NCBI GenBank assembly: GCA_025331445.1
Contig: JAIWNE010000054.1
Coordinates: forward strand, 124,001 to 188,000
Direction: 5' to 3'
DNA from: Blakeslea trispora
Taxonomy: Eukaryota > Mucoromycota > Mucoromycetes > Mucorales > Choanephoraceae
DNA length: 64,000 nucleotides
Every line of letters begins with the position of its first letter. Positions within the stretch are counted from its first letter, which is position 1. The position numbers and the translations under genes were made by a program. This document shows positions 24,398-36,080 of this stretch, one piece after another. A model generated the notes under the pieces. The model ran no database searches. It saw only the letters and a list, made by a program, of their open reading frames with translations, and was not told the origin of the DNA.

Positions 24398-26345
24398 AAG
24401 ATAAGACACAAAAGAAAGCCAAATAAAAAAAAAAATTGCTCTATCTACATACTTGATTTCAGGGGCAGTCTTGACCATCCAATAACCTCAATCAAGGGGG
24501 TTTTTATAGAATGATGTGCTTACAAGGATGTCGTGTTTTCCTATCATATCTGTGTAGCTGGCTATGTCACTCTTCAACAATAAATAAAATCGCTTTGCCA
24601 AATACACAAACTTGGTGTTCCGTTTTTGCAAATTTGGTAGGAGAATAGGATATCTAGGAATGAATCCGACACTTGATTCTAAGTTAGATTAAACATAGGT
24701 TGAAACAAGCGTCTTGCTCACGTTTATGAGGATAGCTTTGTAGTGCTCTTGTTTAGTCCTAATGTTACACAGGTAAAAACAACCCTTTTCCTTCTTCCTT
24801 TGACAAAATGAAAAGAACTGGGACTAAACAAGATTAAGAAGGCCAACGTAGACCCGAACTTTAGACCACTACACGAGTTTCAGTGGTTTATAACTATGCT
24901 TTAGCAAACCATCATGACTTATCATCATTCACTTTAGCGATGCCGATAGCTAAGCACTAATGGTGATCTTTTTTCTTTACCTTCTTTAATAGCTTAAGTA
25001 CAATTGGATGAAGCCAGCTTCGAGTGCCGTCTATAAGGATTGAAGCCGCTCTAATACTGAGTTTAGCAGAATAGTCAATACAAATAAACTAATCTTGCAA
25101 TCTAAATCGATTCAGTTAAGCGCGCTGTATCAAAGTCCAACTACTACACACTATAGTAAATACCAAATCTAATGGCGTTTTGCAAAAAAACCATTATCTT
25201 TCAAATCTATAGACTTTGCTACAGACGTAGGTGGGTAGAATGCACCACAAAAGAGCGTACTAAACGCAATGCTTAATACGAAGCTAGACCTACTACTCAG
25301 TATCAGGCTCCTGTCAATGGTCATAGAGCCTAAATGAGTACGCTCGTTTTGCTGTAAGCTAGGATTGTTTCTCTTTTTCCAGTTCTGTTACTTGCAACAG
25401 GTTTCTGTTGTAGACATTGTCATCGCTAACGTATAAAGCGGTGCTTTGGTTGCAATTCAATAAACACTTGCGTTTCTCTTACTGGTTTTCCTGTTACTTT
25501 AACTAAACTGCTCTTTTGTAGGAGAGGGTCTGAAAATTTTCTGAAAAGGTCCGAAAACCGAGGAAAAACACTATATTTGGTTTTGCAGAATACGCTGTTT
25601 GGAAATTCTGTTTGCGCTCATTAAAATCTTGAGAATTGCTGATTGGATAATTCTTCTCACGCATATTGATTTTTTATTTTACGACAATCGAGGTTTTCAG
25701 AAACCGCCAAATGATTTTTGAAATCCGTCATTTGGGACCGTAAGCACTGTACTGTCAGAAAAGTCTAAAAAAGGGAGAAACATCCCTTGTGCACTTTGTG
25801 AAAAAAAAAAGGTTAACGTTACAAGCAGGTTAAAAGGCCGAAGATGGGCCTCAGACGAGATGATTATTAGAGGTGAGGTTAGTAAAAAATGTAATCAGCC
25901 ACTATGATAACAGAGATATGACTGGCAGAACTCTGGATGCTCACAGAATAAAAGCTTTACATAAAGAAGCTCTCTATGAAAAGTGATGGATAACTACACG
26001 TTTTATACTGTATTTGAATGTGCTTTGTTCATTCCTGGCTTTCGTTCTGCCTCTATTGCTTTATTGCCAAACAGTGTTATAAGTGATAGATAACAAACTT
26101 AATCCACTTATCACAAAGTTTAAGAGAGAGATGATAACTTTTCGCTAACCTCAGACCAGCAGAAAGTTCTCTCAAGGTAGCCCTTCTCGATGAAAAGTAT
26201 TACACATGACGGCCTTTCCAACACATTATTTTGCTCCCGCAATTATCTCATAGCTTATATCCGGATTCTTCCTTCTCTTCTTCTTCTTTCAAAACAGACG
26301 CAAACTAAACATCAAAATCCAAGTGTCACTTTTCAGTCTAAATCG
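24398..26345. other. 1.9-kb intergenic region with repeat-like sequence
   Basis: No intact gene. Between 25500 and 25780 the sequence is rich in GAAAA/CCGAAAA and AAACCGCC-type words unlike neighbouring homopolymer-rich spacers and may be degenerate transposon DNA; no terminus could be defined. The promoter and leader of the bZIP gene occupy the right end; the in-frame Met at 26190 looks like leader sequence. Confidence 0.45.
24748..24832. repeat. 12-bp perfect inverted repeat, 61-bp spacer
   Basis: CTTGTTTAGTCC at 24748-24759 is mirrored by GGACTAAACAAG at 24821-24832. Arms are perfect. It could be a fossil transposon end pair or a strong hairpin; no target duplication is evident. Confidence 0.6.
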
Positions 26346-28008
26346 ATGCATAGTAAACTTCAATCAGCACCACATAGTCAAGCAGTCAATCAGCCATCTG
26401 ACCTGTCTTTGTCTGTTCAGTCTACAGTTGACAAAGAAATCAACAAGTCGTCTGTGAATGCCACTACGCAGGCCATACTTGGTTTGGAAAACAATCCGTT
26501 TTACCATGATAAAAGAAAGTGGGAAGACTCATTCACAGTCGCCGAAATAAAGGAACTGTCAGGCAACATTGTGAAGGCAGCAAGTATGTCTAAACTATTT
26601 GTTTATCTGACCTTTATTTTTATTTTTTACTCACGCTTGAATGATCCCCTCCCCCTTATAGAAGACAATGATGGTGAAACCTATGTCACTCTACAAGAAG
26701 AATGCACTGTGCCAGAGTTATTGCATGAAGATGAATCTAGTCAAGGTAATATGGTTCCCCGCTTTGAATGCTTGTTATTCACTTTCAAGTAGAAAGTGAT
26801 CATTTAGACTCATCTACAAAGAAACCTGGAAGAAAGCCTATCCCAGATGAAGAAAGCTTTTCAGATGTAAGTATAACTGAATGGACCGATCATCTGTGTT
26901 ACTAAGATTTATATAGACAGATCAAGACCCCAAAGTAAAAAGAAAGGCACAAAATCGAGTAGCTCAACGTGCGTTTAGAGAAAGAAAGGAGCGTTATGTC
27001 AAAGAGCTTGAAAACAGGCTGAAGCAGGTACAAGAAGCTCATCTCATCACAACATCTCAGCTCATACAAGAGAATCAACGGCTACAAGCGACTGTATTTC
27101 GATTGGAATCCGAAAATTGCGCATTGAAAGGATTGCCGGCTCCCTGTCCACTTCCTTATCCTCTTTCATCCAAATGCTCGGACAGCAAAGCCAGTTATCT
27201 AGCTATTGCACCATCATTGCCATCCACTCTAAACCAAATGCCTCTCGTTTGCTCAAATGAAACAGCATCACCCGTCTCGTCACCTGACACTGCTACAAGC
27301 ATGTTTCAGACTTTACCCAAAATGACTTGTCGTAAGCCTACGTCAAAGAAACAGCAAAAACAAGAAAAAATACTTTTACCAGCACCTCCAAACCATACGC
27401 CCTTGGAATATACATTTTCTATATGCACGCCTGTTTCTCTAAGACCAAGTAAGCCAGCTGTATCCTCATCGTCAAAAGAAGTTGAACCTATAGAACCCAT
27501 TCAGCTTTACCCACCTTCTATCACCCCTCGGGCTAAACACACCTCTTTGAGACCTGTATTATTGTCAACAGACAAGGAAGCATCTGACTTGCCTGCCATC
27601 GAAGGCGAGAGCAGTCAAACAGCTGTATCAAGCGTTGCCACGCTTGATTCAACAAACACCTTAATGCCAGAGAGTTCTGATGTGTCTCCTACTGCAGAAC
27701 TTCCAAGGAACAAGAGTAGTAAAAATCTTGTTACAGATGGTCTGCAGAAACAACAAATGCAACAACTTGAACTAGACATGTTTGATTGCCACATTGAATC
27801 TGAAAAGCTCTATCAAAAGAGCAGTATACCTATAGAAGCATTGAACTCTCTACTTTTCGAGCCTTTGTTTGACAGAACAGGCACATTGAACCTATCTTTG
27901 GCCAAAGCGTCCGATTCTACAGCACGTGACCCTGTCGTATGCTCAAAGGAGCGTATGGATGATGAATTAAATAACAATGAAAGTTCTAGTTTAGAGCAGG
28001 AAAAATAA
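26346..28008 (+). CDS. YAP/PAP1-type bZIP transcription factor
   Basis: Four exons (26346-26583, 26662-26745, 26793-26866, 26917-28008) encode 495 residues. The basic region KRKAQNRVAQRAFRERKERY carries the NxxAQxxFR signature of the fungal AP-1-like (YAP/PAP1) class, followed by a zipper with heptad hydrophobics (LENRLKQV...LIQENQRLQATVFRLESENCALKG). These factors govern stress and metal responses. The Pro/Ser/Thr-rich C-terminal two thirds looks like an activation region; I see no obvious Cys-rich redox domain (c-CRD) of the YAP1 type. The start was placed at 26346 because upstream codons read as leader. All splice phases agree. Confidence 0.85.
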
Positions 28009-28615
28009 AGACAAATGGTGTCTTATTCAACTGGTTTGCGCTGAAGTTTGTCTCAAGAGAAAAATCAATAAAAGCAACACACTGTTTTTTTTTGTTTTTG
28101 TTGTATTTACAAACGAGCTACAGTAGTCGCTCGATATGAGAGTTGTTCGATATGAGAGTACCCTCAATACAAGAGCAACAGTCCTTTGACTCATATCGCT
28201 TCAAACGCTAAAATGTCATTCCACATAAGAATATGCTCAACATTAAATGAAGAGTGGAGGTTGTTTTCACAAAGAGAAAGTTTTTATTTCATATTCCCAC
28301 CCCTTTCTTTGAAATGTAAATTGAAGGTTTGTTCTATGTGTAACATTAGATTTTAATCATGAGCTTATTTTCAGTAATAGCAAGCACTGCGCTCAATCCC
28401 TTCCCTCTCTTCCTTTGGTTTTTCAAATTAGTTCTTTGTCAAGTTTTATTGTACCAGCAAATACTAGTGTTTTTTTTTATCTTGTAAAGTGTAGTATTAT
28501 ATACATAGGGTATTTGAAAATGGATAACAGAAACTAAAAGAAAGATAAATTTTGTCTTTCTTTATCTCCCCCTTTTTATTGTTACCTTTTCAAATACCTT
28601 TTGGTTTTATTTTCT
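28009..28615. other. Spacer between convergent bZIP and PHO88 genes
   Basis: It holds the bZIP polyadenylation region (AATAAAAGC at about 28066) and the repeat copy listed separately. Nothing else is supported. Confidence 0.6.
28128..28260 (+). repeat. Diverged dispersed repeat, copy 2 (pogo/Tigger-like terminus)
   Basis: It starts CAGTAGTCGCTCGATATGAG and has an internal second copy TTCGATATGAGAG 14 bp on, the pattern of subterminal repeats in pogo/Tigger elements. Its middle part (CTTTGACTCATATCGCTTC, CGCTAAAATGTCATT) aligns with copy 1 near 680-725. It lies in the 3' flank of the bZIP gene. Family assignment is inference from the terminus only. Confidence 0.45.
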
Positions 28616-29279
28616 TTAATCCTGATGGCGATGTTCAGTGCTGTTGGCTTCACCAGAAGCGGCAGTAGGAGCGGCAGTATTATCAGAACCACCACCGAGC
28701 AAGTTAGCAAGACCGCCAAAGGGGCTGTCGGCAGTAAAAGGTCTAGCAAGACTGCCTTCAGGGGCATCACCCCACAAGTGAATAAGAGCTTCCTTATGAG
28801 TCAACAAGTTCTTGATGGGCAAAATGGATTGCATCAACAAAGGCTGAGTGAACTTGAATTGAAAGTGCATCAAAGAGATGATGAAGATAGAAGTCACACT
28901 GGATCTGATGAATTGTTGAACTTGATCAACATCATAATCTCTGACAGTAGTGGTCACTGTTTGGGGACCAGTAGATTCAGGAGCAGAAAGACTAGGCTTG
29001 GTAGGAGCATTGTATGTCAAGACAGTAGTGTCTACAAAAGATAGATGAATGCCTGATAACTCAACTATACACCCATCTATACATACCATTCTTTTTCTTG
29101 ATGAGAGTAATCAAAGCATAAGCCATAGCAACCACTAAAGCTTGAGCACTGTAGTAACCGATTCTAGCATAAGTCAAGACGTTGGGATCTTCCCAATCAA
29201 CCTTTTTGGCGAGTTGCATGGCAACAAGGAGGAAACCCATGTTGAACATGGGGTTTGTAAGAAAACCAGGAGAACCCAT
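28616..29279 (-). CDS. PHO88: PHO88/SND3 ER membrane targeting protein
   Basis: Two exons, 29279-29087 and 29031-28616, about 202 residues. PHO88 (SND3) is an ER membrane protein of the SRP-independent targeting route. The N-terminus MGSPGFLTNPMFNMGFLLVAMQ and the following VLTYARIGYYSAQ..ALITLIKKKND block are typical, as is the conserved TVRDYDVDQVQQ and the second hydrophobic region (SVTSIFIISLMHFQFKFTQPL). The tail is Gly/Ala/Ser-rich with a His-rich end. The intron phase restores KKND and contains a good acceptor. An antisense frame of 147 codons over this gene is a shadow. Confidence 0.92.
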
Positions 29280-29689
29280 CTTGCTTTTTTTTTGATGTGA
29301 GATGAAAGAAAGAAAGAACTAGAAATAAAAAAAAAAGGGCCACTTCAAAATAAACTAAACTAGAACACCCAAGCTCTAAAAACAAAAAATGGGTCTTTGT
29401 CTGATTGGTTACTTGTTGTACGCGTGCGGTAAATAAATTCTTGATTGGAGTCACAGTAAGGATTTAAGGTTTCTGCTTGTCTCAGTTAGACATCAAAGTA
29501 TTATTTGAAAGATGACCTATTGGCTTATGCCGGACTAGTACTATATTGAATGATCAAAAGAAGCCGAACAAAAAAGAGGGGGTCCATGGTACCACATAAC
29601 CTTTCAAGAAAAAAGAAAGTCCCTCAAGAGTTTGTTACTAGGTGACAAAATAGAGTGGTTGCCAAAATGCATTTTCAATTAAACACAAC

Positions 29690-29894
29690 ATGGATCATCA
29701 TACAGCTGAAAAGAAAGGATGTCAATTGCATTGTATGTATTATGGTAAAGAGAGAGTTAAGATTGAAAAGGATAAACAGGTGATTTTGACCTTTTTCTCT
29801 GCTCATACACTGGTTACTAAGCTAACACATTTAACCTTTTTCTTCTTTTTTCTAGGACAACTCTTTATTATACGATCAGTCAGATTTTGTATGA
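29690..29894 (+). CDS. Possible two-exon 42-residue protein of unknown function
   Basis: The exon 29690-29779 (30 codons, beginning MDHHTAEKKGCQLHCMYYG) ends CAG/gtgatt; an intron with a good branch-like CTAAC, long T tract and CTAG acceptor leads to exon 29856-29894 (DNSLLYDQSDFV, stop). The total is 42 residues, charged and without a membrane segment. The intron's textbook polypyrimidine tract is the main support; the donor is weaker. It diverges from PHO88. No homologue is recognised. Confidence 0.3.
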
Positions 29895-30082
29895 AAAAAA
29901 ATAAAGACTAGGGGCAGGTCATCTGAATTGTGAGTAGCTTCTAAATTGACTATAAGCTTATAAACTAGTGCTTCTGTTGAATGTGTTTGAAAGTTAAATA
30001 GGTGTCACTGTGAATTAAAGAGGAGTTTGTCTGTCACAATAAAAAGCAAAAAAGGAGAAGCTGATGTCGGCATAAATAGCCA

Positions 30083-30260
30083 TTGAGTCAAAGTAGAGTC
30101 AGTTTGAATTGTTATTTATGCCTGCTTAGTAAGAGGCCTTTAGCCAAACTTTCAAGATGGATTCTTTCTGTTCTTGAGCTTATTCCCTATGACCCTCAAT
30201 CGCTTGCTACATTAATCATTTTGAATGAACAACTTGACTTGTCTCAAGTGCGTAGTAAGA
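30083..30260 (+). pseudogene. Coding-like relic of unknown family
   Basis: An open frame reads ...KRPLAKLSRWILSVLELI then PYDPQSLATLIILNEQLDLSQ, a helix-forming sequence with normal residue composition, then runs into the 3' end of the UBE2J gene. There is no plausible start, and no continuation on the right. It looks like a truncated exon of a helical-repeat protein. I cannot name the parent family. Confidence 0.2.
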
Positions 30261-30278
30261 AGGGGGGTATCTTTATTC

Positions 30279-31410
30279 TCATAATATATATCTACGCACA
30301 ATAAGCACAATGACAAATGAAGTTAATCCAGCAATCAATGCGTCTAACCAAATAGGAGGAGGATGACGACGACGATTGGCTTCTACAGTACTAGGTCTTT
30401 CAGGCACAAAATGTATGTTTTGAATGATTGGATCTTGTATCGATCCAACTTGATGATCACTAAGATTATCATTGTTGCCACTATGACCACTACTGCTGCT
30501 ACTATTACTGCTGCCGTTGCTGCTACTACTACTACTGCCTCTATCATTCTCACTGGCTGATTTCTCGATAGGAGCATCCTTCTGTTCTACATTATAGCTA
30601 ATGACAAAATCAGGCAATACTTCCTTGTTATTTTTTTCTACTTCAGGAGGCGTATCTGATAATGCATCGCTTGTGTTTACTTTGCATGTTGGACAGATCC
30701 AACCCATGGATCTAGATAAGACTAATGAATAAAGAATTACGTGATTGGATGTAATGGCTTACTTCTTGGCCAATCTCTTTCTTTCTTCCTTTGTATAATC
30801 CAGTCCACCTATAGCTCCTTTGGCTTCAGTAGGAAAGAAGCCAATCACAGCTAACAATACAGTGCGAACTTGACCAAATATGAGTCTACATGAAATCAAA
30901 ACAAACAAGATCACTTACTTCCCCAAGCAGGTTGCCAAAATTCAGGATGAAATCCAGTGATACTCAAACAGATCTTTGTGTTCAACTCAAAGCGACCATT
31001 AGGCTATTAAAACAATAAGACAGAGTATTCCTTATTCATTTGATCGTTCTTACTGTTAAAAAGATGATTTCAGGAGGCTTAAAGGGATACTCGCTAGGCA
31101 ATAGAATTCGACCATGATATCTTCCATCTTCAAATTCAGTATCTTTAGGTCCTCTTACTGTGAAATGCCATTCGAAAATGTTGTCCTAATACAGTCAAAA
31201 TCATAGTTTCCCTTATCTTTTGTGTTCTGTTCTACTTGCTACTTACTTCTAGAGGATGAGCGTCGTATTCATAGTTGTTTTCTTTTGCAAGTTCTTTTGC
31301 CTCTTGCATAACACGCTTCACGCCTAACAGTTCAAGGATGAGATAGGGGCCAAAGAAGGTTGTCAGACTACTTTACCTGGATTCTTCAAGTTGAATTTAG
31401 TACTGCTCAT
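30279..31410 (-). CDS. UBE2J1: Tail-anchored ubiquitin-conjugating enzyme, UBE2J/UBC6 type
   Basis: Six exons (31410-31377, 31323-31247, 31185-31054, 31003-30919, 30868-30763, 30711-30279) encode 288 residues. It is an ER-anchored E2 used in ER-associated degradation. The UBC fold reads VKRVMQEAKEL, WHFTVRGPKDTEFEDGRYHGRILLP, YPFKPPEI, PNGRFELNTKICLSITGFHPEFWQPAWG (active-site C93) and IRTVLLAVIGFFPTEAKGAIGGLDYT, a version closer to animal UBE2J1 than to yeast UBC6. A Ser/Asn-rich linker precedes a C-terminal TM (WLDALIAGLTSFVIVLIV). In intron 4 an upstream CATGTAG acceptor competes with the TCAAG acceptor that alone keeps the conserved frame. Confidence 0.93.
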
Positions 31411-32154
31411 CACCAATAAGACAGAGAGAAAAAAAAAAAGAATGAGAAAATAGAGCGAACCCCCTTCAAATTTGTTACGCGGGAATTAAACGATTGATTG
31501 GCTGAAATAAACCATTATAGATTAAGATGAGCTTGATTCATCGTTTTCTTGACCTCAAGAATGGAGATTGACTGTACAGAGATAGGTACTTTATTCAATT
31601 CAGTATAGATATATCCATAGAACACACTCATTTACTCTTTTGCAGTGCTCTATTTGATTGGCTAGGGATGTTGCAGGATGAATTTGTTTAGCATGTTATC
31701 TTACAAGTAATAAGGGAAAAAAATTGTTTCCTCTCAAAGAAAAAAAAAAAAAGACACGCGTCTCACTAAAAGTTCAAACGATATGCATGATTTCGCTTGA
31801 TCCTCTCTTTTGCTGGTTGGTAGTACAGCCTGTACTGTACTTGAAAATGCCAGAAGAGGGATTATTAATCAATTTTAAAGGGTTCTTCCTGTTTTGTCTA
31901 AATCGAGTAAATGACACGTAAGACAGATGCCCATGGTGGAGTTTAAACATAAAAATGAAACATTGAAATATGGTGTAAATAACCAAAAAGCATGGATAAA
32001 TGACAGCACACACAAGCCATGACCCCAATCGCAGTTGGAAAGGCTCATTTGTTCGCCGAACTTGATGGAAAAAGGGAAAAGAGTATAAAAAATGTTCTCT
32101 CTCTCCCTCTCTTTTTTTTTTTTCTTTTTTTTTATTACTAAGCATTAAATCAAG
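31411..32154. promoter_or_regulatory. Divergent promoter region of the E2 and alcohol dehydrogenase genes
   Basis: The 744 bp between opposite start codons hold no supportable gene. The alcohol dehydrogenase leader is a long CT/T-rich tract just before the ATG, often seen in highly expressed fungal genes. No clear TATA box was found. Confidence 0.5.
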
Positions 32155-33371
32155 ATGGCTGCTGAAAACGATACTTTTACTGGTTGGGCTGGTGTTTCCA
32201 AGGGTAAGTCAAATATAGAAAAACAAAGTCAATTGAATTGACCGTCTATCGATAGATGAACCCCTTCAACAAATGCAATTGACCCTCAAGCAATGGGATG
32301 AAGACAGTGTTGAAATGAACATTACTCACTGTGGTATTTGTGGTAGTGATGTAGGTTATAATCATATCTCATTTGACCCTAGGACTCATCATCTTCTTCT
32401 ATAGGATTATACCCTCAAGTCTCTTTGGGGAGCTACCAACTATCCTTGTGTGGTTGGTCACGAAATCGTCGGTGTCGTTACTCGTGTCGGTAAGAATGTG
32501 ACCAACTTGAAGGTCGGTGACCGTGCTGGTGTAGGTGCTCAGTGTAACTCTTGTCATGAATGTAAGAGCTGTAAGGACGAGGAAGAAAACTGTTGTTACA
32601 AGATGTCTGGTACTTATAACTCCAAATGGCCTAATGGTGACAAGACCTATGGTGGTTATGCTGACAAATGGCGAGGTGATTACCGTTTTGCCTTCAAGGT
32701 ACCTGATAGCTTGCCTAGTGAAATTGCTGCTACTTTCTTTTGTGCTGGTGTCACTACCTATGCTCCCTTGAGACGTACCAACGTCAATGAGAAGTCTGTG
32801 GTGGGTGTCATGGGTATTGGTGGTTTAGGTCACTATGGTATCCTTTGGGCCAATGCCATGGGTGCCAAGGTGGTTGGTTTATCTAGCAGTGATAGCAAGC
32901 GTGATGTTGCTCTTGAGCTTGGTTGTCATGAATTCGTAAACACAAATGATGAAAAGGCTCTTGAGAGCTACAAGGGTCAATTGACTCATATTTTATGTAC
33001 AGGTTGTGGACCTGATTTTACTTGTAAGTTTCTTGTAAAAAAAAGAATGAATGTTTTTTATAAGTTGTTCATCTTTTATTATTTTAGGGGAAAAGTACCT
33101 TGCTCTTCTTAAGCGTAAAGGTTCATTCATCAATGTCAATGCTCCTAGCTGGACCTTCCCTCCTCTTAAGCCAATGCTCTTGATCGGTACTCAAGCCAAT
33201 ATCTTGGGTTCTCTGATTGGTTCTCCCAAGGAAATTGAAGAAATGCTTCAATTTGCTGCTGAAAAGAATGTTCGTCCCTGGATTGATGTTTTCCCTATGA
33301 AGGATGTCAACAAGGTTCTTGAAGATTTCAGAGCCGGCAAGCCTAGATTCAGATTTGTCTTGGAAAACTAA
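32155..33371 (+). CDS. Zinc-dependent alcohol dehydrogenase (cinnamyl/ADH6-like)
   Basis: Four exons (32155-32203, 32256-32350, 32405-33023, 33088-33371) give 348 residues of an NADP(H)-type medium-chain dehydrogenase. Catalytic zinc ligands are in THCGICGSD and GHEIVGVV; the structural-zinc set is CNSCHECKSCKDEEENCC; the nucleotide-binding fold is GVMGIGGLGHYG. This pattern, with SSSDSKR after the fold, is that of the cinnamyl-alcohol/ADH6 subfamily, which reduces aldehydes. All junctions hold frame, including the TGG codon split between exons 3 and 4. AATAAA-like sequence occurs about 30 bp after the stop. Confidence 0.93.
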
Positions 33372-33970
33372 TGCTAAAACTCATGTACATAATTTAAGTA
33401 AATAAAAAATGAATTGTCTTTTATCAAGAGTTATTCAGCTTGCAATGAGCATTCGTTTGAAGCTCTCTTAGTCTCAAACAACAAGCCTTTTTTACACAAA
33501 AAGCCTGCTAATGAAATCAAATGAAAAAGAAAGAAAGAGATTGCGGATTTGTTTGTCCTTCCTCTTACAAATACAGTAAAATAAGATTCTACCAAACGCA
33601 TCTAACAGAGTTGGATAAGATGCTGAAATCTCATTCACAATTAACCTATGAGGGAATAAGGATAGAGCCAGTCTTTCATGGCCCAAGAAGAGGAGGGGGG
33701 ATGGATATCAAGTCCAATGTAGCGCACAGTACTCGGTATAAATCCAAGTCAAGCAGTTCGTTTTGATATAAATTAGACTTTGTTGGATAGCATATAAAGT
33801 AAAATGGGGGGGGGGTTTATTTATTATTATATATATATATATAGTTGATTTCTAAATGAGCAACAAATGAAAAAAAAAAAAAGTATTGTTTACAAGAGAG
33901 AAAAGAAAAGGGAGGAATCTTTTTTTTTCAACTATTGCTCTGGTATATGACAGTAACAAGGGCTATATTT
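33372..33970. other. Spacer between convergent genes
   Basis: No gene is supported. It contains a G9 tract (33806-33815) and an AT dinucleotide run (about 33829-33843), plus probable 3' ends of both neighbours. Confidence 0.6.
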
Positions 33971-35563
33971 CTATACAAAGCAAATCCATGATTTTCCTGT
34001 CTTTCTTACTGTAGGGTCTGCTGTATCTAATTCCATCAGATCGAACTGTTGTGTAGCTTCATCCATATGAGTCACTGAAAAGTCCCAACAATAGATTCGC
34101 TCTTCATAACCCTTTTGCCCTCTCGTCTCAATCGATGCAAACACCTTTGAATAGTCAGGCGTAATGCGAACATCTGTAATTGTATAGTTCTGATGGGGTG
34201 TCGGTAGTGTGGGTACCAATCGATAGATGGTCTCACTCGTCTGTAAATCCCATACATTGATACAAGCACTTGTCTGTGGCATGAGTTGAGATGGTTGTTC
34301 ATGAGATGTAGTGCCGTTGATGGATTGATAATGCTTGTAGAGTTGATAGGGTGTCATTTGAGCAAGAGGTGTTGGTGATGGAGTTGCATTTAGCTGAGAT
34401 ACATAACCTACAGTGGTTGGTTTTTGTGTACGTTGAATGACCACATTTTGATCTGAGGGTATCAGTTTGATTGCATTGGTAGCGTGTGTCACCTTGCCCT
34501 TGGTCAACAAGAAAAAGGGCGTAAGACAGAGACGAGAAAAGGCAGTGATGTCTTCTGTCATCCATTCGTTCTCCACTGCTTCACCCGGGCGTATCTCATA
34601 CACTAAAGAACCGGTCAAGACAGAGAATACCAGGATGGGACCTGAGGCATCAGGAGCGCAAGCAATGAGATGACCATGGATGACAATCTCACCCACGCCT
34701 TGGTACCAATCAATCCTACCAGACAGATAGGCAGCAATGTCAATGGCGCCTCTTCGTGTAGGTTGATGTGAGATTGTTTCATTCGTCTTTACAAGATCCC
34801 ATACCAAGACCATATTGTCTGATCCACCACTCACAACCACTTTAGATCAACATTAGCGAGAAGAATCTTTGTTTTTTTTTCAAGACTTACCATCTTCATG
34901 CATACTAACACACAATACTCTACCTCGGTGTCCATGCCAGATCTTTATAATCTCTTTTGTATTCAAATCCCATATGGCTACCGATCCATCTAATCCACCC
35001 GTCACTAACCATGGTGAAGAAGGGTGTGTATAATGACAGACGATGGCATGTGTTCTCCCAGCATCTAAGGGATTGTTTGTAGTGCAGAGAGAAGTGCATT
35101 GTTTGTTGAGAGGTGATTGAATGATCAAACTTTGGTGTGAGGTGTGATAGTTGGGATTAGAACGAATGATGCGGCCATCCGAGGCAATCGTCAGACTGGT
35201 AAACATCCCTTGTTCTTGAGGTGCTCCAATGATAGAATAAGGCTTGTTGAATTGAGTGGGTGATTTTGTGGTTTCAGGATAGAATCCTCTGCAGCGTCCG
35301 GTATGCCAATTTCGAGTGATACGATACATGTCTTGCCAAAGTCGAGTATATTGAGGTGCAGGAAATTGAACGGACCAGAATCTTCGAGGACAAGGCTTAA
35401 AGTCCCGCTGGCAAGCATAAGGCCAAATGAGATCGTCGTAATGAGAAAGAAGCATGGACCACTGTCGACATACTTGGCTACATGCTGCTAATGATAGACC
35501 GTCTAGATAGATAAAGATAGAGAGCAAAAGCTCTGGTGGAAAAGGACCGTTTGGCTTCTCCAT
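33971..35563 (-). CDS. F-box/WD40-repeat protein
   Basis: Two exons, 35563-34891 and 34839-33971, give 513 residues. The F-box is PFPPELLLSIFIYLDGLSLAACSQVCRQW (residues 7-35), followed by WD repeats with clear units such as WLVTGGLDGSVAIWDLNTKEII, VVVSGGSDNMVLVWDL and a late INVWDLQTSETIYRL. Such proteins are SCF substrate receptors; the target is unknown. The intron splits an Asp-Val junction inside the propeller. Repeats beyond the first few are degenerate, so the propeller blade count cannot be set by eye. Confidence 0.88.
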
Positions 35564-35733
35564 TAGTAAGAAAAAGAAAGAGAGAGTAAAGAGAAAGAAA
35601 AAAGAAAAAAAAAAGTTTATTATTTAATAATATCACTATGTACAACCCTTTGCTTTTCTCATACATGGAAAGAGCAAAAAAAAGTGGTCCACTTTACAAT
35701 ACAAACAAGAGCCCTTTCTCTCTCTCTCTTTCT

Positions 35734-36080
35734 CTATTTTCTTTGATGCTCGGAACAACAAACGCTTTTACCACCCTTAGCAAACAATTCACTACAGCAT
35801 TTACGTAAATTCTCTATCTGCCGTTGACAGCGAGACTCTTGATAATCGTTCTTGTTTAGGCAGTCTTGAATAGCGCAAGCTTATTTTTGTTTGTTTAAAA
35901 AAAAAAAAAGGAATTATTTAATTGTTGTCAACCAGTTAAAACCTATGAATTACTTACCAAACTTTTGACAAGGAGGAACCTAAGAAAGATATGATCAGTT
36001 GAATTAGAAAATCACCTTGATGATATAATTCATACCTCTAATGGTGGAGGAGGGGGTGGAGCAGGAGGGCCTTTCGACAT
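35734..36080 (-). CDS. CMC4: Twin Cx9C mitochondrial intermembrane-space protein
   Basis: A 70-residue protein from three exons: 36080-36036, 35979-35958 (22 nt) and 35879-35734. The N-terminus is proline-rich (MSKGPPAPPPPPPLE); the core VPPCQKFACAIQDCLNKNDY, then ESRCQRQIENLRKCC...VCC carries the paired Cys motifs of CMC4 (human p8-MTCP1), a substrate of the MIA40 import path in the intermembrane space. The spacing C-x3-C...C-x9-C and the KCC and VCC pairs match that family. All splice phases close. No long open frame marks it because the exons are tiny. It lies 171 bp downstream of the F-box/WD40 start on the same strand. Confidence 0.9.

Noticed and set aside
28601..29044. 147-codon plus-strand frame
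   Set aside because: Antisense to the clear PHO88 gene; no family features.
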